From assembly GCA_902465265.1 (NCBI GenBank), contig CABQMF010000001.1, forward strand, positions 62,001-126,000: 64,000 nt of DNA, in the 5' to 3' direction. Of the stretch, positions 9,222-16,111 are shown piece by piece (position 1 is the first letter of the stretch; each line of letters starts with the position of its first letter). The stretch is from an uncultured Collinsella sp. Its GTDB lineage: Bacteria > Actinomycetota > Coriobacteriia > Coriobacteriales > Coriobacteriaceae. A program made the position numbers and the translations under genes. The notes beneath the pieces are model-generated. The model did no database searches. It saw only the letters and a list, made by a program, of their open reading frames with translations, and was not told the origin of the DNA.

Positions 9222-9290
9222 TTTGGTGCAAAGGGGACAGGTTAATCTGAACCATGTTGGCGCAAACAAACCTGACCCCAATGCACCAAA
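9222..9290 (+). repeat. GGGGACAGG-core intergenic hairpin with nested stems
   Basis: Outer arms TTTGGTGCA (9222-9230) and TGCACCAAA (9282-9290) are perfect. Inside, GGGGACAGGTT faces AACCTGACCCC, giving a second nested stem. It starts on the first base after the DUF6020 stop codon. The remainder up to the yebC start (9291-9421) shows no other feature. Confidence 0.75.
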
Positions 9291-9421
9291 GGGTTGCATC
9301 ATCATGGTGGCTTCATTTTTTTGTTTATCTCACAGGCCAGTAGGTATATCATTTATAGCGTTTGTTTATATTGCCCGAGCATCTGCGCTGGGCTTTAGGT
9401 CGAAACCGATAGGAGACACGT

Positions 9422-10228
9422 ATGTCCGGACACTCTAAGTGGGCCACAACCAAGCATCGTAAGGGCGCGCAGGACGCCAAGCGTTCCGCCCTCTTCTCCA
9501 AGCTGAGCCGCAACATCACCGTTGCTGCCCGTCTCGGCGGCGACCCGCTGCCCGAGAACAACGCCAGCCTCGCCGCTGCCGTTGCTAAGGCCAAGGCTCA
9601 GTCCATGCCCAAGGACAAGATCAAGTCCGCTATCGACAAGGCCTTCGGTTCGGGTGCCGATGCCGCCGTCTACGAGAACATCGTGTACGAGGGCTACGGT
9701 CCCGCCGGTGTCGCCGTCTACGTTGACTGCCTGACCGACAACCGCAACCGCACCGCCGCTGATGTCCGTTCCGCCTTCTCCCACGCTGGTGGTAACCTGG
9801 GCACCTCGGGCTCCGTCGCCTTCCAGTTTGAGCGCAAGGGCCAGATCGTCGTCGCCAAGGAGATCCTGGACGAGAACGCCAAGAAGGAGACCATGATCGC
9901 CAACGGTCCTGCCGGTGACGAGGATGAGTTCATGATGGCCATCGCCGAGGCCGGTGGCGAGGACTACGAGGACGCCGGCGAGGAGTGGATCGTCTGGACC
10001 GCTGCTAACGACGTCATGGCTGTCTCCAAGGCGCTCGAGGAGCAGGGCGTCCAGGTCAAGGGCTCCGAGACCACCATGGTCCCGACCACCCCGACCGAGG
10101 TCTCCGGTACCGACGCCAAGAAGGTCCAGCGCCTCATCGACCGTCTTGAGGAGCTCGACGACGTCCAGGACGTCTACAGCACCATGGACATGACCGACGA
10201 GGTCATCGCTGCCCTCGAGGAGGAGTAG
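9422..10228 (+). CDS. YebC/PmpR-family protein (transcription regulator or translation factor)
   Basis: The 268-residue product begins with the family signature MSGHSKWATTKHRKGAQDAKR and continues with the three-domain YebC fold, including the NIVYEGYGPAGVAV and LTDNRNRTAADVR blocks. YebC/TACO1 proteins have been described as DNA-binding regulators and, more recently, as ribosome-associated factors easing translation of proline-rich stretches. Two encoded proteins here carry long Pro-Ala runs (13262 and 14849), so the second role could matter, which is inference. It is about 20-25 residues longer than usual because of an acidic insert near residue 175 (AGGEDYEDAGEE). ATG at 9422 follows ATAGGAGA. 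A terminator follows at 10298. Confidence 0.9.
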   Translation: MSGHSKWATTKHRKGAQDAKRSALFSKLSRNITVAARLGGDPLPENNASLAAAVAKAKAQSMPKDKIKSAIDKAFGSGADAAVYENIVYEGYGPAGVAVYVDCLTDNRNRTAADVRSAFSHAGGNLGTSGSVAFQFERKGQIVVAKEILDENAKKETMIANGPAGDEDEFMMAIAEAGGEDYEDAGEEWIVWTAANDVMAVSKALEEQGVQVKGSETTMVPTTPTEVSGTDAKKVQRLIDRLEELDDVQDVYSTMDMTDEVIAALEEE

Positions 10229-10297
10229 CGCCCACACGGGTTAAGCCGTGCATATCTGGGCATAATGAAGCGAGCATGCAAGCCTCGTGGAATAGAT

Positions 10298-10336
10298 GAG
10301 CCGGATCCGCGTGCGTATGGCACCGGACCCGGCTCT
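10298..10336 (+). terminator. Terminator after the yebC gene
   Basis: GAGCCGG pairs with CCGGCTC (with inner GGATCC/GGACCC partial pairing), followed by TTTTAT. It lies between yebC and the amaP operon. Confidence 0.7.
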
Positions 10337-10393
10337 TTTATAATGATGCGAACCGTTTTGCATTCTGTGGACCGAAACCTGAAGGGAGCGCGC

Positions 10394-10939
10394 GTGCGCG
10401 TACTCAAACGAGCCCTAGCGATCGTGTATCTTGCCGCCGCCATCGTGGCGCTGGGTACGCTTGTCTGCCAGTTCTGGGGACCGTATACGTATCGCTTTAT
10501 GCTGCTGTTGCGTGACACCATGCCTCGCGTCGTCGTTACGGTGTGCGCCGCTATCGTGGCGCTTGGCGTGCTCATCGGTTTTTTCCGCCTGATGTTCGCG
10601 CGTCGCGAGCCGTCCTGCGTGCATCCGGCGGGGGAGCGCAATATCGAGGTCACGCTCGCAGCGCTTTCCTCGTGCGCCCGTGCCGCGGCAGAGTGCGATG
10701 ATCGCGTGATGGTTGAGCATATCGAGGCACGCGTTCAAGGCTCCGACGAGTCGCGCGTTCGTTTTAAGGTCGAGGCCATCGCGCTCGATGACAAGGACGT
10801 TGCCGCTCTTGCCACCTCGATGCAGCAGCGCATCGAGAAGGCCTGCGACACCATGCTCGGCACGCCGGGCACGACCGCGCGCGTCCGTTTTTTGCCGTCC
10901 AAGACTACCGTCCAGACCGTGGAGGTTTCCGGTGAGTGA
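10394..10939 (+). CDS. AmaP-like alkaline shock membrane anchor
   Basis: A 181-residue protein with two N-terminal membrane helices (about residues 5-27 and 42-62) and a soluble C-terminal domain of about 115 residues. This is the layout of AmaP, the membrane protein that anchors Asp23-type proteins in Staphylococcus. The identification rests on topology and gene order, since a DUF2273 protein and an Asp23/Gls24 protein follow. GTG at 10394 is chosen because GAAGGGAG lies just upstream; upstream in-frame starts would add a charged leader ahead of the first helix. The end overlaps the next gene by eight bases, so translation is probably coupled. Confidence 0.75.
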   Translation: MRVLKRALAIVYLAAAIVALGTLVCQFWGPYTYRFMLLLRDTMPRVVVTVCAAIVALGVLIGFFRLMFARREPSCVHPAGERNIEVTLAALSSCARAAAECDDRVMVEHIEARVQGSDESRVRFKVEAIALDDKDVAALATSMQQRIEKACDTMLGTPGTTARVRFLPSKTTVQTVEVSGE

Positions 10940-11309
10940 TACCAACCAAGACAAGACCGCCCGCACGCCGCGCCTGACGATCGACCAGAACGCTACGCCG
11001 GCAGGCGAGTCCGCCGACACCAAGCCCGAGGCCGGCGAGCAGCACGACAGCGCCGCCAACGACTTTGACGAGGCCATGGGTCTCATCAAAGGTACGGGCG
11101 CTGCTATCTGGAGCTACGCCGTGCGCCACCCCAACACTACGCTCGGCGCCTTGGCAGGCTTTATCCTCGCCGTGCTGGTACTTACGTTGGGCCTGTGGGA
11201 CACGCTCGTCATCGCATTCTTTGTGCTGATCGGCGCCGTGATCGGCCAGATTCGCGACGGCGAGAACGGTATCGTCAACTTCTTCGGCCGCCTGTTTAGC
11301 GGCCGCTAA
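10932..11309 (+). CDS. DUF2273-family small membrane protein of the Asp23 module
   Basis: A 125-residue product with an acidic, polar N-terminal half (about residues 1-50) and a C-terminal half with two close hydrophobic helices followed by IRDGENGIVNFFGRLF, the DUF2273 pattern. GTG at 10932 lies inside the preceding gene, with GGAGG at 10921 as ribosome-binding site. The typical DUF2273 protein is only about 60-70 residues, so the N-terminal polar extension is unusual. Known genomic context in Firmicutes is amaP-DUF2273-asp23; the order is conserved here. Confidence 0.8.
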   Translation: MSDTNQDKTARTPRLTIDQNATPAGESADTKPEAGEQHDSAANDFDEAMGLIKGTGAAIWSYAVRHPNTTLGALAGFILAVLVLTLGLWDTLVIAFFVLIGAVIGQIRDGENGIVNFFGRLFSGR

Positions 11310-11353
11310 TACGTATTCGACTGTCGCATCCGCGGCAGGCATAAGGAGGAACC

Positions 11354-11881
11354 ATGGCTTTTAACACGAAGGTCGATGTAGCCGATACCGAGCTCGAGGC
11401 GAATGAGGCCGTCGCCGCCGAGGCGGAGGACGTAACGCTCGAGGACGAGGCACTCGTCGAGGCCGAGTCCGATGCGGACGAGGATAACGAGGAGATGGAT
11501 GAGGAGGCGGACGAGTCCGAGGACTCGCTGACCTATTCCAACGGCGTGATCGAGAAAATCGTCGCCATGGCCACCCGCGAGGTGCCGCACGTCCTGGGCA
11601 TGAAGGGCAACCTCATGCACTTTGTGCAGGAGCAGTTTGGTGCCGAGAACCTGACCAAGGGCGTGACGGTCGAGGTCACCGATGACAACCGCGTGGTCGT
11701 CAACATCTCGGTCATCATCGAGTACGGCGCCTATGCGCCTGCGATCTTTGACGACGTTAAGGCGCGCGTCACCGAGCGTCTGGCCGCGATGACCGGCCTT
11801 GAGGTGGCAGGCGTCAACCTGCGCATCGAGGATGTCATCACCCCCGAGGAGTACGAGCACCGCACCAGCCAGCACGAGTAA
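11354..11881 (+). CDS. Asp23/Gls24-family envelope stress protein
   Basis: A 175-residue protein with a long acidic N-terminal tail (residues 1-60, mostly Glu, Asp and Ala) followed by the Asp23/Gls24 domain: YSNGVIEKIVAMATREVPHV, then VTDDNRVVVNISVIIEYG, then VKARVTERLAAMTGLEV. Asp23 proteins are abundant, membrane-associated via AmaP and linked to cell-envelope homeostasis. AAGGAGG lies eight bases upstream of the ATG. The TAA stop codon overlaps the first bases of a type A intergenic repeat, so the repeat abuts the coding end. Confidence 0.9.
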   Translation: MAFNTKVDVADTELEANEAVAAEAEDVTLEDEALVEAESDADEDNEEMDEEADESEDSLTYSNGVIEKIVAMATREVPHVLGMKGNLMHFVQEQFGAENLTKGVTVEVTDDNRVVVNISVIIEYGAYAPAIFDDVKARVTERLAAMTGLEVAGVNLRIEDVITPEEYEHRTSQHE

Positions 11882-11931
11882 CCTGCCAAATAGGGACAGG
11901 TTTGTTTCGATAGGTTTTACCTGCGAAAACG
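11880..11931 (+). repeat. Type A intergenic repeat, copy 2 (degenerate stem)
   Basis: AACCTGCC, AGGGACAGGTTT, then GATAGGTTTTACCTGCGAAAACG. It matches copies at 6962-7018 and 41351-41404 through core and tail, but the right stem arm is mutated (ATAGGTT instead of GGCAGGTT), so the hairpin is weakened. It overlaps the asp23 stop codon. Confidence 0.75.
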
Positions 11932-11933
11932 CT

Positions 11934-11974
11934 AAACGGTCGACCGCGCAAGCAAAAGTGCGGTCGACCGTTTT
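11934..11974 (+). terminator. Strong terminator of the amaP-asp23 operon
   Basis: AAACGGTCGACCGC and GCGGTCGACCGTTTT form a perfect stem around an A-rich loop and end in a T-run. Confidence 0.9.
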
Positions 11975-12088
11975 CTATATGCCCCCGATGCAGGCATACC
12001 GCTCGTCTAACTAAGGGTTGCAATCTTCGCGTTCCGCGTTACCCTAATGGGCGCATTGTTTCCAAATTGTTAACGAGGGGTTGCCGTA

Positions 12089-13111
12089 ATGGCCGACGAA
12101 CACGAGACCGAAAGCAAGGCATGGGCGATTGAGGCCGCTGCGGCAGAGGCGGCGTCGCGTGCTGCCGAGGAGGTGCATCGTCCTCCGGTGGTGCCGATGG
12201 AGCGCGTTGTCGGTCGCGAGGATATCGAACGTGGCGAGCGCGCCGGCCGCAAGCGCAGCCAGGAGCCAGGCTTTCCGCGCTTTTTTGCCGAGCTCAATTT
12301 GGGCCTGATCCTCACGGCCTTTGCCATCGTGGCTTTCAAAACGCCCAATCACTTTGCCTTCGGCGGCACCTCGGGTGTGTCGGTCATTCTTTCCACGCTG
12401 TTCCCGACTCTGCCCGTCGGCATCTTTATGTGGATTATCAACGCGGTCCTGGTCATCCTGGGCTTTATCTTTTTGGAGCGCAAGGCAATCCTTTGGAGCG
12501 TTTTTGCCTCGTTTGCGCTTTCGGCCTACGTCTCGCTGTTTGAGCTCTTCATCCCGACGGATGTTTCGATGACGGGCGATATGTGGCTCGACCTGTGTTT
12601 TGCCGTCATCTTGCCGGCGCTGGGCAGCGCCATTGTCTTTGACATTGGCGCCTCGACGGGCGGCACCGACATCCTTGCCATGATCCTCAAGCGTCGTACG
12701 ACGCTCGAGATCGGACGCGCCTTGCTGCTGGTCGATATCGGCATCGTGACCATCGCGGCTTTCCTGTATGGCCCGCGCGTCGGCCTGTACTGCGTACTTG
12801 GCCTGTTTGCCAAGACGCTCGTGGTCGATAAGGCCATCGAGAGCATTCACCTTCGTAAGGTCTGTACGATTATTTGCGCCGAACCGCGCAAAGTCGAGGA
12901 GTTTATCGTCAAGCATCTCAACCGCACAGCAACAATCAGCCGTGGTTACGGCGCCTTCTCGGGCAGGTGCGTCACGGTGATTATGAGCGTGCTGAGCCGT
13001 CGCGAGGCAGTACAACTGCGCCGCTATACCCGCGATATCGATCCGAATGCGTTTATCACGATCGTTGACAGCTCCGAGATTGTGGGCAAGGGCTTCCGCG
13101 GCACGAACTAG
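12089..13111 (+). CDS. YitT-family membrane protein (DUF161 plus DUF2179)
   Basis: A 340-residue protein with a polar N-terminal extension of about 60 residues, five to six hydrophobic helices (DUF161 repeats, about 70-250) and a C-terminal DUF2179 soluble domain (about 255-335). The family signatures are FGGTSGVSVIL, DIGASTGGTDILAMIL and, in the tail, TISRGYGAFSG. YitT proteins are putative transporters of unknown substrate; DUF2179 is thought to be a ligand-sensing module. The N-terminal extension is Glu/Ala/Arg-rich and longer than in most relatives. Start ATG at 12089 follows GAGGGG. Transcription begins after the terminator at 11934. Confidence 0.88.
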   Translation: MADEHETESKAWAIEAAAAEAASRAAEEVHRPPVVPMERVVGREDIERGERAGRKRSQEPGFPRFFAELNLGLILTAFAIVAFKTPNHFAFGGTSGVSVILSTLFPTLPVGIFMWIINAVLVILGFIFLERKAILWSVFASFALSAYVSLFELFIPTDVSMTGDMWLDLCFAVILPALGSAIVFDIGASTGGTDILAMILKRRTTLEIGRALLLVDIGIVTIAAFLYGPRVGLYCVLGLFAKTLVVDKAIESIHLRKVCTIICAEPRKVEEFIVKHLNRTATISRGYGAFSGRCVTVIMSVLSRREAVQLRRYTRDIDPNAFITIVDSSEIVGKGFRGTN

Positions 13112-13261
13112 CGCGGATATACCCTTCGAATCGTTGAATAAAGCTGCCTACGTTGCAAATCGGTCATCTTGGGGTATTTGTCCCCACATTGGGCGATAAT
13201 GTTGCCAAAGACATCGTTTGCGATCCAGGTGATTCGCTCTAGATACGAAGGGATGATTTCG

Positions 13262-14653
13262 ATGTTCTGTTCGCAGTGTGGCGCCCCCATGGGCGATAAC
13301 GACAAGTTCTGCGGCGTGTGCGGTGCCCCTAATACCGAGGTTAAGGCCGCCGGTCCCGCTCCGCAAGCTCAACCTCAGCCGCAGGGTCAGCCGTTTGCCC
13401 AGCCGCAGCCGCAGCCGTTCGTTGCGCCCCAGCCGGCTATGAACGCGCCCAAGGGTTGCATGGCTCAGGCCTTCAACGACATGCTTAAGGTTCCCGGCGC
13501 CTTGGTTCGCGTATGCCAAATCGCCTTTTTGCCGGCGCTGATCTGTGTTGTCTCGGTGCTGGTGCTGTTTATCCCCGTTATCGGCGGTATCGCAGCGGCC
13601 ATTGGCTTTTTGCTCGCGTACGTGGCAAGCGTGTGCGGCGCGGGCTTTGCTATCGAGTGGGGTCGTGACCTGTCGCTCAAGGATGATAACGGCATGGAGC
13701 GTCCGCTGTTGCGCTCGACCTCGTTTGGATTGGGCATTTTCTCGTCTGTCATTACCGGTGTGCTCGAGTTCGTGGCCATTATTCCGGTGATTGGCGTGGT
13801 GTTCTCGGCTATCGAGAGCGTCGTGATCGGTGCCGTCGGTTCATATTATTTCAATGGTTCGAGCGGTCTCGAGGCCGCACTCTTCGGCTCGATGGGCCTG
13901 CTCGTCTTTGCCATGATCGTGTCGGTGGTACTGGGCATCTTCTTTAAGATGTTTGGCGATGCTGCCGTGATGCACTTTGCCGTCGCGGGGCGCGTGGAAA
14001 GCGCGTTCTCGCTCGAGAAGGTTTGGAAGTCCTATAAGGCCAACCTGGGCAAGCTGTTCTGCGCCTCGATTCTCCCTGAGTTCTTGACGGGCATCGTGTC
14101 GCACATCATCACGTGGATCTTCACCGCCATCTTCGGCTTTATCGCCGCGCTGGGAATTAGCAGCTACGGCTATTATGGCTACTATTCTCGCCCGTCGGGC
14201 ATAGAGGCAATCATCGAGGGCGGCGGCATCACGCTCATTCTGTTCTTGATGATCGTTGCCTTTGTCACGGTGTTCCTGACTGTGTTTGGCAAGATGCTCA
14301 AGTATCGCGCCGTTGGCTACTGGGCCGCGCGCTATGCCAGCGAGTGGGCCGATGAGGATGCCGACGATGTCCTGACGTTTGTGCTTCCGGGTGAGAAGAA
14401 GCCTGCTCCTGCGGGATTCAATCCCACGGTCGCCACTGGTGCTGCACCCGCACCGGCGCCCGCGCCAGCACCCGCACCGGCGCCCGCGCCTGCACCTGCC
14501 CCGGCGCCCGCGCCCGCACCTGCTCCGGCTTCTGCCCCTGCACCCGCTCCGGCACCCGAGGCGACGCCTGCGGAGCCCGATTGGGATGCCGTTGCCACGC
14601 CGGCGGATGAGCCGGGCGATAATCCTGCTGCCGAAAACAATCAAACCGAATAG
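13262..14653 (+). CDS. Zinc-ribbon membrane protein with DUF4013-like domain and Pro-Ala tail
   Basis: A 463-residue protein. Residues 1-25 are a zinc ribbon with two CxxC pairs (CSQCGAP and CGVCGAP). A Pro/Gln-rich linker follows to about residue 60, then a large hydrophobic region with about six membrane helices resembling DUF4013 (residues 70-360). The C-terminal 85 residues are dominated by an alternating Ala-Pro run encoded by near-identical six-base units at about 14440-14560, followed by an acidic end. Start at 13262 is chosen for GAAGGGATG upstream and because the zinc ribbon is normally N-terminal. Function is unknown; zinc-ribbon/membrane proteins of this kind are common in Coriobacteriia and clostridia. 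A terminator follows at 14662. Confidence 0.7.
   Translation: MFCSQCGAPMGDNDKFCGVCGAPNTEVKAAGPAPQAQPQPQGQPFAQPQPQPFVAPQPAMNAPKGCMAQAFNDMLKVPGALVRVCQIAFLPALICVVSVLVLFIPVIGGIAAAIGFLLAYVASVCGAGFAIEWGRDLSLKDDNGMERPLLRSTSFGLGIFSSVITGVLEFVAIIPVIGVVFSAIESVVIGAVGSYYFNGSSGLEAALFGSMGLLVFAMIVSVVLGIFFKMFGDAAVMHFAVAGRVESAFSLEKVWKSYKANLGKLFCASILPEFLTGIVSHIITWIFTAIFGFIAALGISSYGYYGYYSRPSGIEAIIEGGGITLILFLMIVAFVTVFLTVFGKMLKYRAVGYWAARYASEWADEDADDVLTFVLPGEKKPAPAGFNPTVATGAAPAPAPAPAPAPAPAPAPAPAPAPAPAPASAPAPAPAPEATPAEPDWDAVATPADEPGDNPAAENNQTE
14440..14560 (+). repeat. Ala-Pro codon microsatellite
   Basis: About 20 near-identical six-base units (GCNCCN pairs) encode the alternating Ala-Pro tail of the zinc-ribbon protein. 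Third positions vary, which argues against very recent slippage. Confidence 0.8.
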
Positions 14654-14661
14654 TCGGTCGA

Positions 14662-14696
14662 GGCGCCCTGGGCAACTGAGCCCGGGGTGCCTTTTT
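14662..14696 (+). terminator. Terminator after the DUF4013-like gene
   Basis: GGCGCCCTGGGC pairs with GCCCGGGGTGCC around AACTGA and is followed by TTTTT. Confidence 0.88.
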
Positions 14697-14848
14697 CTAC
14701 TGCGAAAGCAAGAAAATGCCCGGGAAAACGGTTGCAGCAAAATTTCTCGGAAATTGGTCAATGTTGCGCAACAACGTCGCGGCTATTGTTGAGAACATAG
14801 ACGTGTAAGGTTTGAAGGCGTGCAACGCCTTAGGAAAAGGAGAGGCTT

Positions 14849-15526
14849 ATGTTCTGTCCCACTTGTGGTTCTCCCATTTCGGATGATGCCAAATTCTGCC
14901 CTGTCTGCGGTTCTGCCATCGGTGCCGCTTCTGCTGCTCCTGCTCCGCAGCCCGCGCCGCAGCCTGCACCTCAGCCCCAGCCTGCTCCGCAGCCCACGCA
15001 GATTCAGCCCACTCCGGTTCAGGCAGTTCAGCCTCAACCTCAGCCGCAGTACGCCGGCCAGCAGCAGTACACCGGTCAGCAGCAGTATGCTCAGCAGCCT
15101 GCACCTGCCCCGATGGGCTATGCTCCGATTAAAACCGACCGTGGCGTGATCGGCTGGCTCCTGCTTTCCATCGTGACCTGCGGCATCTATTCATATTACT
15201 TCCTCTATTGCCTCGCCCGCGACATCAATGTCATGTGCCAGGACGACGGCGATTCCACGCCGGGTCTGGCAGCATTTATCCTGCTGTCGTTCGTGACCTG
15301 CGGCTTCTACGCACTCTACTGGTACTACAAGATCGGTAACCGCCTGCAGGCTAATGCTCCTCGCTATGGCCTGATGTTCCAGGAGAACGGTACCACCGTT
15401 CTTATGTGGCAGATCGTCGGCGCGCTGCTGTGCGGCCTTGGCCCCATCTTTGCCATGAACATCATCATCAAGAATACCAATGCCATGGCAACGGCTTACA
15501 ACGTCCGTCTTGGTGCTCGTGCCTAA
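14849..15526 (+). CDS. Zinc-ribbon DUF4234-family membrane protein
   Basis: A 225-residue protein. An N-terminal zinc ribbon (CPTCGSP, CPVCGSA) is joined by a long Pro/Gln/Ala linker (residues 30-95) to a DUF4234 domain (about 100-215). The domain contains the repeated WLLLSIVTCGIYSYYF and ILLSFVTCGFYALYW segments, each with a TCGFY-like turn, and about four membrane helices. The partner-like gene at 13262 shares the zinc ribbon and Pro-rich linker but has a different membrane domain. AAGGAGAGG lies seven bases before the ATG. Function is unknown; the TCG(I/F)Y motifs make the family assignment strong. Confidence 0.85.
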   Translation: MFCPTCGSPISDDAKFCPVCGSAIGAASAAPAPQPAPQPAPQPQPAPQPTQIQPTPVQAVQPQPQPQYAGQQQYTGQQQYAQQPAPAPMGYAPIKTDRGVIGWLLLSIVTCGIYSYYFLYCLARDINVMCQDDGDSTPGLAAFILLSFVTCGFYALYWYYKIGNRLQANAPRYGLMFQENGTTVLMWQIVGALLCGLGPIFAMNIIIKNTNAMATAYNVRLGARA

Positions 15527-16025
15527 CGATAAGAGCGGCGTGAACAGCTCCCAGGGACATAAGGGCGCGGCGGAACTCATTCGCCGCGCCCTTTCTTGCA
15601 TCGGCGCGCTCTTTGTCGCCTGGCTCGCACTCTACCTGCTCGATATCGGCTGCGTGTTTCGCCTGATGACGGGCATTCCCTGTCCGGGATGTGGCATGAC
15701 GAGGGCCTGGCTGGCAGCACTGCGCCTCGATTTTGCGGCGGCCTTCGCTTATCATCCGCTGTTTTGGGTGGTGCCGATTGCGTTTATGCTCGCGTTCGTG
15801 CGCGAGGAGGTGGCATCGAGCAAGCTAAAGCGTGGCATCGACATTGCGGTTGTTGTTCTGTGCGTGCTGGTCGTTGCCGTATGGATCGTGCGCCTTATCA
15901 ACCCGGCAGACGCGGGCCTGCTCTTTGGTGGTCACGCTCCCGCCGGAGTTCCCACCGATATCATCCACCTCGAAACCCCACGCTGGCTCTGCCATTTGGG
16001 GACGGGGTTGAAATGGCAGAAATAG
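15519..16025 (+). CDS. DUF2752-family membrane protein
   Basis: About 168 residues with three hydrophobic helices. It contains the DUF2752 signature GIPCPGCGMTRAWLAA, a CPGCGxTR motif whose cysteines are invariant in the family, and a downstream YHPLFW. Function is unknown. The start is uncertain: GTG at 15519 would overlap the preceding DUF4234 gene by eight bases, GTG at 15540 is also possible, and ATG at 15480 lies deeper inside that gene. The last 12 codons are encoded by a GGGGACGGGG hairpin of the intergenic family (15989-16019), so the C-terminus (HLGTGLKWQK) looks acquired rather than conserved. Confidence 0.75.
   Translation: MPNDKSGVNSSQGHKGAAELIRRALSCIGALFVAWLALYLLDIGCVFRLMTGIPCPGCGMTRAWLAALRLDFAAAFAYHPLFWVVPIAFMLAFVREEVASSKLKRGIDIAVVVLCVLVVAVWIVRLINPADAGLLFGGHAPAGVPTDIIHLETPRWLCHLGTGLKWQK
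15989..16019 (+). repeat. GGGGACGGGG-core hairpin lying inside the end of a coding frame
   Basis: CTGCCATTT and AAATGGCAG are perfect 9-bp arms around GGGGACGGGGTTG. The DUF2752 frame reads through it and stops six bases later. Confidence 0.75.
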
Positions 16026-16033
16026 CGCTTGAC

Positions 16034-16085
16034 AAATAATGAGAGGGCGGATGTTCGTTTCGACATCCGCCCTCTCATTATTTTG
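16034..16085. terminator. Bidirectional terminator between convergent genes
   Basis: Arms of about 20 bases (AATAATGAGAGGGCGGATGT and its complement) pair perfectly around TCGTTTCG, with A-rich left and T-rich right flanks, serving both the DUF2752 gene and the minus-strand M20 hydrolase. Confidence 0.92.
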
Positions 16086-16111
16086 AATGGGTGTTTGAAG
16101 AATCTTACAGT

